DNA of 26,817 nt, from assembly GCA_034696485.1 (NCBI GenBank), contig JAQIWT010000232.1:1-26817 (forward strand), written 5' to 3'. Under the pieces are notes generated by a model. The model was not told where the DNA came from. It searched no databases and saw only the letters and a program-made list of their open reading frames with translations. Positions within the stretch are counted from its first letter, which is position 1; the number at the start of each line of letters is the position of its first letter. Origin of the DNA: Isohypsibius dastychi. Its lineage: Eukaryota > Tardigrada > Eutardigrada > Parachela > Isohypsibiidae. The translations under genes were made by a program, and so were the position numbers. Positions 9,935 through 26,571 of the stretch are shown here, piece after piece.

Positions 9935-12324
9935 TTACAAGCGCTGGAAAATATATTCGTTGTAGTGTTGCCACTTGTTTTCCTACAAAGGACAGTTAAG
10001 ACAGCGAACTTCCAAATTCATATGCATTTTAGGTGCACTGCACAATTGTTTAATTACCTCATTATCTGATCCGGGTTTGGGAGTGTCGTAACTGGAGTTG
10101 GTTCCTAAAAGCAGTATGTAAAAAGTTCGGTACCTGGCTTCACGGTATTGATTAAAATTTCAAACAATCGGGAGAAAACTAGCAACTTGTTGTTCATTTC
10201 CAAAAGCTAGTCTATTATCCTTTAATATCTTTCACAACTGCTTCCGAATTCAGCACTTTGAAGTTCAAAATTAGCAAACTAAATTACCTGATGCGCAACC
10301 GCAAATCAACCTGAAATTGGAGGCTGCCAGGGAGTCAAATGCTTGTTCCAGGTAATTATGCTTGAGAAAAAATCGGCTGGAATATCTCTCATTGGCTCCC
10401 CTGTCAGGATCGCGGCTTTCATTCAAACTAAACACACAAGAAAAAACAGTTATTTATTGCTCTTGGCGAATTTTCAGCAATCAAAGCCTCAAGTGTCCCG
10501 TTTATTCCAGCATACCTGTCTCCAAAGACCTCTCGACAAATTGCCACCTGCGAAAGATTTATTTTATGACGAACGTAATGCTCTATGGGAATAGGGTTGT
10601 CAAATGAAAACAACAAAACAAAATTTCCACATCTGTACGTTTATAGAAGTCGCTTTTCGTTAAAGTTGACAGACTCCACGAAATATTTCATTGAAATGAA
10701 ATTTGTATTTGTGTTTGATAAGTTAAACAAAGACGATCTGCTAATATTTTCACAGAAACTGACCTTTCCACAAACCAATATACGGGACAGTTTGCGAAAC
10801 TTGACATCTTTAACCTGCAATCATAGAAACAAATTTATCACCGCAGAATCGATTTTGTATCATTATAATATTGATTTTGGAAATATTTCAAGATTGATTC
10901 TGCTAGACACGCCGGCGAAAGGAGCAGCTCATATATCGACGATCTATTCAGTCTGAGCAACCACTAGTCGTAACAACATTTTCGATCTCCTTGTTTTCCG
11001 GGGTTTCACTTTGCAAATCGAAAGCACGACCGAGTATTCATTGACTGAAAGAACACTTGAACAATAGTTAAAAATGTTCGGTTGGATAGACTGAGCCTGA
11101 GAATAATCGGGCTATTGGAAAGAGAAAAGTGCTTCTATTTTTACTTCATCAAGCACGTTTATCAGTTCATAGGCCAGCTGCAATCAAATGACGAGTTTCG
11201 GAAATGGGAACATCCATGAAGCACCAACTTACTTCCGGACCTGTTCCAGCAAAAAATGTTCCTCTGTATCCGATAGTTATGAAACCAGAGCGTAGTGCTT
11301 GCGATTCTGAAGTGGGACTGATATTCAGGGAGTTCATCGAGGAACTCAGATTTGGTTTGCCGGGTGTCAGGGAATTGCGCGGAATGTTAATTGCATGGGG
11401 ATTGTCCAAGGTCTTGGCCATTTTACGTAAATTAAAGTGCTCCGCTTCGGCTCTCAGTCTTTCTTTTTCGAAAAAGTTCTCTGGGAGCACAAGACGGCCA
11501 TTGCGCAAATAATCCAGGATGTAACGAAAAAGTACTCCATCTCTGAAAAATGTTTTGTGAATAAATGCAACGATTTTGATCGTTCGATTTTTTACCGGTC
11601 AAGAAATGGTCGTCCCTGCAACACGTTATAAAATGAATTACTCAGTTATCATCGAACGCTTTGCAAAACAGCTAGAAATTTTTAATTCCAAACTGAATTT
11701 TTTTCAACGTTCCAAGATTCTTAAAAATATTAAGAATTATTCATTTTGTTCGTTTTGAGGTGTAACCATACGGTACCGTGTCGACAATAACAAGGCGGGA
11801 GCAGTTTTTACAGAAATAAATTCCCGAAAAACTGTGTTATTCTATGTGGTAACGTGCCATGCAGTTTCTCTGATTAGCGTTTTTCCTCATAATGCATGAA
11901 TTATTTATTCCATCGATAACACTTATTGCAAAACGAAAAAACCACTCCTGCTTCCCACGAACCTTGGAATCCTTTGGGAGAGTCGTGGAAGCGAACATTT
12001 TGAAAAGGATGGACTCCGAATCCTGCGAATAAAACACAACCCACAAAGTAATGTGTACATATTCCGGCACAAATAATATTAGCATGAAAAACATTTGACT
12101 CTACCGATGTTAAAGTAGCGAGGGTGGTTGCGTCTGCAAAGCGGAATAAATTATTTCAGTTTTTCGCATGAAATCCCAATGATGCTAAACTCTGATTTCC
12201 GATAAATCCGCTTACATAAAACTCCGCCGACATTAAGTTCGATTATTTCTGCTCCGGAGCCATATCCCTGCGGATTCTTATCAACCGAATCCGCTCGGCG
12301 ATTTCTGGAGTTCTCCTCTGTCAT
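9935..12324 (-). CDS. KCTD12: KCTD8/12/16-like BTB/T1-domain protein (9 exons)
   Basis: Homologue of the KCTD8/12/16 group, which in vertebrates are auxiliary subunits of GABA-B receptors controlling G-protein signalling. Exons: 12216-12324, 12105-12133, about 11923/11935-12022, 11233-11540/11542, 10764-10814, 10516-10547, 10288-10427, 10058-10104, 9935-9982; about 283-287 residues versus about 325 in human KCTD12. The T1/BTB domain is seen as IIELNVGGVLY, ATTLATLTSDSESILFKMF and VLFRYILDYLRNGRLVLPEN, then EAEHFNL. The C-terminal H1-like domain has GFITIGYRGTFF, VKFRKLSRILVCGK, VAICREVFGD, LNESRDPDRGANERYSSRFF and LEQAFDSLAASNFRL, ending WQHYNEYIFQRL. The start (12322-12324, MTEENSRN) is the ATG that runs in frame into the T1 domain. 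The junction between exons 3 and 4 is not clean: the usual DRDG segment is not recovered with either candidate donor. Confidence 0.9.
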
Positions 12325-12436
12325 TTCTCAAAGGTCACAGATGATGACGTTAAAGCGATAAATTCAAATATCCGGATGGTGGCAAGCTCATCAACAATCC
12401 AAGGTGTGAACGCGTCGTGCTCTTGAATGAGAGAGA

Positions 12437-12619
12437 TCAGTGGTATTCGTGATCAAAGTGTGGACTAGAATTCGATATTACAAATGCTTCAATAATCTTT
12501 GGCTGGCGTGCTATAATAATTGGATGCCGGGGTCCTCCCTTGACACGAGGAAATTGTTGCGCGAGCGTTCCTTTTCTTCCAAATAGCGCTGATGCAAAAG
12601 ACTTGCGTGCTTTTTCCAC
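12437..12619 (-). CDS. Small ORF upstream of KCTD, unknown
   Basis: A 60-codon ATG-initiated frame beginning MEKARKSFASALFGRKG, basic and with a coding-like composition. It could end at its own TGA, or be spliced: gtaata follows the codon for Phe-46, and caag or caagag acceptors about 60 nt on would add an open tail (HDAFTPWIVDELATIR-like) whose stop overlaps the KCTD start codon region. It may be a small separate gene, an upstream ORF or alternative first exon of KCTD, or chance. Confidence 0.22.
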   Translation of the reverse strand: MEKARKSFASALFGRKGTLAQQFPRVKGGPRHPIIIARQPKIIEAFVISNSSPHFDHEYH

Positions 12620-13636
12620 AAGACGTGATGATAAAATTATGAAAGTTAGACGTACATTAAAGAAGTGCTGCTAGGAAAAGGACCCCTTTTATCGTGTCAA
12701 ATAAGGTCTACGGTACATCAAATGATCACAGAAGGACAGGCGGAGCGTATTCTTTGGGATCCGCATGTCCAGCCAATTTGTATTAGAAGTAAACCAATTG
12801 GCTTCGCAGGCATCGATTAAAATTATTCAAGCGACTCTGTTCCTGTTAGACTACGTTCCCGAACGTCAGAGCTCCCTACACGCCAACAACCGAACAGTCT
12901 TTTGAAATGTTCTCGTTGTGACAGAATTACTTAATAACCTTGGATAAAAATTTTGAATGTGTGACGCTATTTGCATTAATTTTTAATGGTTGTTTGCAAA
13001 GTGTCGTTTAGCTGATGATCTGACGACGCAGGCAACTAATCAATGCTTTTTTCATGAAAAGTTACTTTTTCTTCTCCCACCAGACTTGTAATCTGTGATG
13101 TTGAATTTTTTCGGGAGCATTTTGAATAAAAAGATTGCATGTGATATTTTGAGCCAATTTAAAGCAAGACGCTTCTTTCAGAATCAAAAAAATTATTTGT
13201 ATCCATTGCATTAATACGGAAATCAAACATTTGTTGGGAGCAAAATGGATCAGTTTTGCCTTAGGGTACCATCAAGGCCAGTGTTTCTCCTCGAAGTGGC
13301 TCAGAAGTCAAGCATCTCATCAAGTGTCCTGCAATACCCAGAGGCATCACGGAATAGTTTATTTTCGACGCCGGCGAGAAGCGAAAGATGTATCATACAC
13401 TTTTTAGACCAACTGTTTTGCATATTGTACTAACACACACCGGAATTTTTTCCCATACGTCCGACAACATCAGCCGACTTGATGTCGGGCTGCCATTGAT
13501 AACTCAAAATATCATTTCCTACTCAAATTTATTGAACGGGAAGATAGAGCTCTGGCTCATCGATATTGGTTGGTGGATCAAGACTCGGTTTTCCAGGAGC
13601 TTAATCATAAAATGGACTAGTTTGTATCACAGAGGC

Positions 13637-13642
13637 TTTATT
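13637..13642 (-). terminator. Poly(A) signal of the GABA receptor gene
   Basis: Minus-strand AATAAA 40 nt after the receptor stop codon at 13682, a typical distance for a short 3' UTR. Confidence 0.6.
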
Positions 13643-13681
13643 TCAAAAGACCACATTTCGAAACACTGATTACATGCGAAT

Positions 13682-16600
13682 TTAAATAAAAGTGTAAAAG
13701 CACCAGTAAACCAAATTGCAAAGGAAAAAGATCAACGGAAAACACAATCTGCTGTATCTGTCGATCTTGTTAACATCCTGTATTTTCGGCAGTCCTTTTT
13801 GCATAGTGACCACTCTCTTTCTTAGGCCGTTGAAATATCGGCTTTTTTGTGGATGTGAGCCGATGTTGTTTCGAGCCCGTCTTGGATCGACGTAAGTTCT
13901 GTTAGTATACACAGGAGGGACGCGGCGCCGAGAAGCGGAAGTACTCGCGGCATTTATCACGGGCTGAGATGAAAGAGAATGATCAGCGTGAGCAGCTGGA
14001 GCATAATTGAGATTCTGGCGTTTTCTCAGGCTCGGCAGCGGGGACATTCTGATATCCTCTAAGGCCATAATGTCTTCCTGTGGGAAACATTCAAGTGATT
14101 TGTGAAATCAAGCATGGTATTAGAGCAATTATATATTGCTCAGCGGCGATTTACGAAAAGTTTACGGCGATTTACGTATTTGAAAATCAGGGCCAGATCA
14201 CTTGCCGGTGACCTTTGACATGCAGACTTACACAATATATATCTCTTGTTGGTCTTGCGTCATCTGCAGCCTCTTGTTTGTATTTTTTGGCCTTTTTCTT
14301 TGCACGGGCTCCCCAATAAGTATAGTTGACAAGTGCGTACTCCAGAAGAGCAGCAAACACGAAGACAAAACATTTGACGAGATAGATGTCAATAGCTTTG
14401 ACGTAGCTTATTCGCGGCAGATTGGAACGCACTCCTGTGCTTATAGTTGTCATAGTCAACACAGTTGTTATACCTGAAAATATTCCTCGCTTCAAAAACA
14501 AGATTACCATGTGCATTGTGAGTTTTACACAGCATGCATACGACACCCAAATCTGGGTGAAATATCCATATTATTTATTTAATCGAGAACCGGCTTTTCT
14601 TAATAACAGCTGCTTACCCAAAGAAACTCGGGCTGAGGTTGCTTCGTGATTTATCCAAAACGAGACCCAAGACAGCATCACAATCAGGATGCATGGCAAA
14701 TAAGTTTGGAAGACAAAGTATCCGATATTACGTTTGAGCGTAAACTTCAAGTACAACCGTTGATATGCTCCTGAAATAAACAAAATCAACCGGGTTACAC
14801 AGCATTGCAGTTTAAATGCGTCATCAGCACATACCAGTTGCCAATACGACTTCCGTTTCGTAAGTGAAATAGTTCGTTATGGTGAACTGTGGTATTTCGA
14901 TTTCCTTAACATCATGAATAGAGTCAGTTCCGTTTTTCCATCGCATGACGACATCAGTTGTAGTGTATCCATCTGTTTTACCGATCAGAATTTCAATGCC
15001 GGTACATTGTATTATAAAATATTATGTATCTTACAGCTTTCAATCTCGACGGTGCAGTTTTGTGTATCCAGTGGATAGTAACTGTCACAAATCACATTTA
15101 GAAAATTGTCTTTGACCGATTGAAGAAGATCTTACTGCAAATCCATCATACATGCAAGTGTGGTCGTAAACCTGCAACATTCAAAATAATGATTAAATTT
15201 AATAATTTAATCTCGTGACTTGAAAAAATATGGATCTGAACTCAACCGAAGATATGCCGTTTGGTTCCAGAAAGATATTCAACGAAAAATTGTAACTGTA
15301 AGTAAAACAAATGTATAGCACTTACCGCATTCCATATTCCACGTGACCATCGCCTGATAGTCTAACCATCTTGTTTTTCTCAGTGACATCGTGAAGAAAG
15401 GAGTGTTTGTCGTTGGCAAGAAAAGTATCGGGGACCCAAATTTGATTAGCAAAGTCTCCTGAAAGGGTGATCTGTACATTGCGATCTGCAGCAAATGCCA
15501 GTCTGTCGTCCTGCCAGTATTGTCGCAAATACAGGGTCAGAGTGTAATCCTTTGAAAAAACAAAATAAGCCCCAATGTGGTTCGTTTTGGTGGCAAATGT
15601 TTGAAAATATTTCAAAGGTTGTTGCTCTCTGGAGTATGAGATCAAATCATACCATATTCACTTCCGAGATACTCTCAAAGCTGGCCACGGATAATTCCAT
15701 GTCGAGCTCCAGTGATTTTCCTGCAACATGCAATGTCACTTGCGTTGGGTACAATTTATAGTGTTTTGATTTCTGGTCACTGGTTCTAATCCACATTCAA
15801 ATAATAAAACTCGTAATTCCCAAGCCTCTGAGATGATTTTATTGCCGCACAACAGAAAAGTTTGAAACACGAAAATTTACGCTTCATTTGCTATCTTCGG
15901 AGCCTGTCGTGAATTAACAAGTTAGGTGAACGTAAAATGACTTTGAGAGGGAATCGATTTTTTTGAGTCAAGGCAGTCGAGATGAAATTGCATAGTTTCG
16001 ATCAGAGCAGAAACTCTATATTGGTAGGATTTAAGGAGATTCAAAGAAAGCTGGGATAGCTGGTTGAGTAAATAGTATTTATTTACATTGCTCTGAAAAA
16101 GTAAGTTGAGCGTAGAGCTAAAACGGCGAGTGAGGCCTGATCAGAAGCTGGAAACTTCTTTATGGAAGACAACGTATATTAGCGGCTTCATAGCAAAATA
16201 GCCGGAGTACTTTTCTGCCCATGTTGACACATGCAAATTTTTAATCTTGAGCTGAAAGAGGACACGTTTAGGTCAAACTTGGATGAGTCTTCTTCATGCC
16301 TGAATAATTTTCTGTAAAAAACAAGCTGTTGTTTTGTTTCTGTGGAGAACTGGCGCAGGTACAGTACACGAAATGAACAGAAGAAAAGGAACGCACTCAG
16401 CGCAGACTATGGTCGCTATTTTTCTAACTCATCAAACCAAATGTTTTACCGAAGAACGTTAACACAAATCAACAATATGTATGACAAAAGCGTCAGTTAG
16501 TTTCACTACTACTTTACTTTTGTTTCCCAAAGCGAAATATTACACTTTTCAAAACTAAGCCGTTTTTGACAACCAGCGAGAGTAATTTAGAACTTTTTTC

Positions 16601-17529
16601 CAGTTTTCGCAGTCTCCGCACTTCCGTGTTGGCAGTTGTGGATATTTTTGAGGAAAATAATCAAGGAGCTAATAAGGAGAAAGGGAATTTAATAAAACTC
16701 TTTAACGATGGCAGCTGCTCGACTCTGAAATACCACAAAAGAGGAAAAGTCAAACGACATGAGCAATTCGATTAGGCCATTTATTCTATACTCTAAGCGC
16801 TTTTTATCGATACCCACCAAGCTAAAGCAGCAGGAAAACCCATTCTAACTGTCACACCAGTCAACTTGCGAATCACTTTTTTGAGCGTCTTCTCTTTTTA
16901 CCCTAATGGATTCCCAGCGCAATCTGGTAGAATAAAATGAAAAGATTTTTCCCATCGCTCCTGATTGTTTAAGTGTGTGGAAATGATCAACGAGTTGGCC
17001 ATCGACACATTTCGACAGCCACTAAACGGAAACTTTCAGCAATATTTTGGCCATTATGACGCTTCTAACTCGTTTTCGCCAAATAGTGCGCCACAAAAAT
17101 TTTCCCGAATAACTTTTTCAGATTATTCAAGTTCTGCAGTTTCAGAATATACAGTTGCATCAGAAATTGGCAAAGTGGAAATTTAAATGCATCCTTCACA
17201 AAAAATCAATATGCTTTCAAGGACTCACCTCCAAATCCTGGTCGCAGTCGAATATCTGCATGCATACAAACATTGAAAAATATGAAGAAGTATCCTTAAT
17301 TTGATGGTATGATAATAATTACCGTAAGATGCTGACAAATCTTTCAAAATATGGGTCATATTTTCCAAATCAAAGTCCAGATCAACAGCCGGCAATGAGC
17401 AAACATATCTGCAAGAACAATGTTAATACCAATATAAGCCAATCAAATATTTTGCGGAAATTCTCACTCGAGATATACAAAGGCACCAAGAAGGATTGTC
17501 CAGAAAATAGTCCATATGCGCTTGAACAT
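13682..17529 (-). CDS. LCCH3: GABA-A beta-like Cys-loop receptor subunit, LCCH3/GAB-1 type (11 exons, complete)
   Basis: Pentameric ligand-gated ion channel subunit of the nerve/muscle plasma membrane. Exons: 17468-17529, 17323-17408, 17229-17255, 15653-15720, 15326-15549, 15136-15171, 15035-15081, 14835-14972, 14618-14770, 14232-14473, 13682-14077; 1479 nt, 492 residues, close to insect LCCH3. A signal peptide ([20 protein letters not shown]) is followed by an N-glycosylation site (ENMT), [20 protein letters not shown], the Cys-loop ([15 protein letters not shown], 13 residues between Cys) and loop B IESYGYTTTDV. M1 contains [13 protein letters not shown]2 [16 protein letters not shown]3 [20 protein letters not shown], and M4 follows the family mark [10 protein letters not shown]. 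The M2 -1'/0' Ala-Arg is beta-like. LCCH3 can form a GABA-gated cation channel with GRD in Drosophila, so ion selectivity here is open. Exon 3 is a 27-nt microexon; intron 3 is 1.5 kb. Confidence 0.95.
15191..15212. repeat. Short perfect inverted repeat in a receptor intron
   Basis: Arms gattaaatt and aatttaatc are separated by 4 nt, inside the intron between receptor exons 5 and 6. It is A/T rich, so it may be chance. Confidence 0.5.
15721..17228 (-). other. Long intron 3 of the GABA receptor gene
   Basis: A 1.5-kb intron with a gtgag donor and gttgcag acceptor on the minus strand, far longer than the gene's other introns. Open frames on the plus strand (16566-16775, 16965-17186) show no similarity I recognise. 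Nothing in it looks like an exon or transposon; enhancer content cannot be judged by eye. Confidence 0.6.
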
Positions 17530-17874
17530 GTCCTTGTTCTTTCACGTGTGGTTAATGAGCACGATGCTGTCATCAGCCAGCTCTGGGCAAAATGGAGTGG
17601 AACAACTTGAGCTGGAGTAAAATTCTCATTTCCGTCTGAAAGGCGGTGGAATTGTACGTTATCCCCAAATGACTTTCTTCCCAAAAGTAATATGACTGAG
17701 AGGCGAATTCATATCCTCTCCATCACGTCATTGTTCCAATGGGCCACTTCCGTTACAAAATATTCCCGTAGAAACTTCATAAACATGAGCACTTGAATCC
17801 TTTTAGGAGTCACGATTCAGGAAGCCAGGAAAAGGGAAGAGAAGGATTCGATTATAAGAGCTAGTCATATTGGG

Positions 17875-17997
17875 ATGCTCCTTCTTCGCCAAGCGATTCT
17901 CACTGTACTGCTTCTCCTGTTATACTTGGCCGCATCCTCTTCCTTGCGGTCGCATGTGGGACCCAAATATTACGTGTGCCCACATGATAAATGGTGA
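17875..17997 (+). CDS. Candidate short secreted peptide precursor
   Basis: A 40-codon ATG frame that reads as a textbook signal peptide: a basic n-region (MLLLRQ), a Leu-rich core (ILTVLLLLLYLAA) and a Ser-rich cleavage-like segment (ASSSLRS), followed by a short tail HVGPKYYVCPHDKW and TGA. An AATAAA overlaps the stop (17997-18002). Alternatively a GT after TAC (about 17971-17973) could splice to an acceptor with a good pyrimidine tract (ttggtttgacag, ending about 18070), giving a tail NRLLQRLTGKMT with a Gly-Lys amidation-type site. Length and layout resemble neuropeptide precursors, but I recognise no family. The ORF is short, so chance is not excluded. It lies 345 nt upstream of, and divergent from, the GABA receptor start. 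Confidence 0.35.
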   Translation: MLLLRQAILTVLLLLLYLAASSSLRSHVGPKYYVCPHDKW

Positions 17998-18755
17998 ATA
18001 AACGTTAACGCCAGTTTTTTCGTCTGAGGAAGAAATCATCAAACATATTTTTTCCTATTGGTTTGACAGAATCGTCTGCTTCAACGCCTGACCGGTAAAA
18101 TGACTTAATTGAACAAAAAGAAATATTTCACTTTGAATTAACAGTAGTGCGTCTTTGCTTTGCCTTAAAGATGCTCAGATAAATACAAGTATATGTAATT
18201 ACTCGTTTCCAAACCGCCAAACACGATCAAAATATCTGCACATTAACCTCATATCACAGGAGAGTAGGAAGATGTTACCACTAGAACGTGCATAGTTTTA
18301 TCTGCGATAAGTTGAGTTAGCGCTGGAATGTGCACTAGACGGGTATTGTGGGGATGCGGGTTGCCAACTTGTGGCTGAGAGAGTTCCTCCCTTTAATTCT
18401 TTACATCACGCACACCATCGATTATCCTTAGTGGGAACAGTTCGATGTCTTATACAATCATCATGTTACGTGACTTAACTTGATAAAGGTCACCGCTTGG
18501 AACATGCATTGCAACCGCCGGATGTTAGTTCAAAATTCATGGGTCGAATGAAATGAGTCTTTTAAACACAAACAATTATTAGCTAATTGATACTAGATTC
18601 TTCTAGTCCGGAAAAAAGCGGTATTCGTGGTCGCGATAAACCGTTCTTCCTTAATTCGCGAAAAACAGCCCCACCTGGCGGCGAAATTGTGCATTACATC
18701 CCTTGACACGGTCTGGGGGGGGGGGGGGCAAAAGCAATTACTATTGGACCCTACG
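17998..18755. other. Intergenic stretch without a clear gene
   Basis: Apart from a possible second exon of the short peptide ORF near 18070-18110, I see no coding signal. It contains the poly-G tract listed separately. The right end should hold the 3' UTR of the unknown minus gene ending at 18756. Confidence 0.4.
18715..18728 (+). repeat. G14 homopolymer tract
   Basis: Fourteen consecutive G in otherwise A/T-leaning DNA, 28 nt past the stop codon of the minus-strand unknown gene (poly-C in that transcript's sense). The length may be polymorphic or affected by sequencing error. Confidence 0.9.
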
Positions 18756-19176
18756 CTACAGATTTATCAAAACAATTTCCTCCTGTCCGTGATTAATTGT
18801 GCTTTTTAGTGGACTTCCTGTTTCGTTTGATAATCTTCGAAGGGATACCAAAAGACACTGTGGATATGTTAGTTTGACACCTCGGACTGCACTTTCTTGC
18901 CCTTGGAAAACGTTGACAGTGCTGCTGCGTCTTGGTAAATTAACCAAAGTAATTTCACGGACTATTGTCTTCCTTTGTGTTGATGTGCTGAATGTGGGAA
19001 TACCAGTGCACCAAGGTCGCTTCTTGCATCGACGGCCATCATTATCTGCTAGCAATCTAGTCATCGTCGTACGATGATCGCTTACCTCCTCGACAGGATT
19101 TCTGCAAGTCCTGGAATATCCATTCAAATAATTCAAGCGGATTGGAACCGGAGCGGATGGCAGTGATGTACTCCAT
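18756..19176 (-). CDS. Unrecognised two-exon gene (about 126 residues)
   Basis: Exon 19086-19176 starts with ATG (MEYITAIRSGSNPLELFEWI) and ends with a near-perfect donor (GGAG|gtaagc). Exon 18756-19045 follows acceptor gctagcag with matching phase, runs through a basic Cys pair (RRCKKRPWC), Ser/Thr-rich and mixed segments, and ends INL then TAG. The intron is only 40 nt. There is no signal peptide or membrane segment, so it is probably cytosolic or nuclear. I recognise no family. The frame is also open upstream to about 19332, beginning right after an acceptor-like ttacttgcag, so an earlier exon is possible. It is divergent from furry; the two starts are 160 nt apart. Confidence 0.5.
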
Positions 19177-19335
19177 GTCGATTCCTGTTTGTGCAAGTTG
19201 GTGGTTTGTTGGAGCAGATTGAAGATTAGTTGTTCTTGGGCTACTTCTTCTGGAACTTGGGATTATTCGAAGACATCCAAGAGGGAAGATAATTTTCGGG
19301 AATAAATACCAAAATAAGCGCAGATCCTGCAAGTA
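19177..19335. promoter_or_regulatory. Putative bidirectional promoter between the unknown gene and furry
   Basis: A 159-nt gap between two divergent start codons (19176 minus, 19336 plus) if both gene models are right. It contains a CT-rich segment around 19240-19290. The promoter role is inferred from position. Confidence 0.3.

Positions 19336-26571
<7,236 letters not shown>

Larger units (their letters stand above)
12325..13681. other. Intergenic region between KCTD and GABA receptor genes
   Basis: About 1.36 kb holding the KCTD promoter side (left) and the receptor gene's 3' UTR (right). Close to the KCTD start is a CRE-like stretch (atgatgacgtta, 12341-12352). A small minus ORF lies at 12437-12619 (listed separately). 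Plus-strand frames at 13245-13433 and 13388-13669 have no visible similarity. I see no repeat or RNA gene. Confidence 0.5.

Noticed and set aside
10585-10956. A 123-codon plus-strand ORF
   Set aside because: It overlaps the conserved KCTD exon 10764-10814 (VKFRKLSRILVCGK) in antisense and has no similarity of its own.
11167-11200. A possible extra KCTD exon on the minus strand (LAYELINVLDE) after acceptor gattgcag
   Set aside because: Conserved KCTD sequence joins directly from ...GTGPE (11233) to VKDVKFRKLSR (10814) in phase 0; adding this piece would insert unaligned residues. It could be a rare cassette exon.
15252-15300. An exon-like 49-nt piece in the receptor intron ([16 protein letters not shown]) with acceptor tttacttacag
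   Set aside because: Including it would shift the frame before the Cys-loop exon, whereas direct joining of 15326 to 15171 gives the conserved [10 protein letters not shown].
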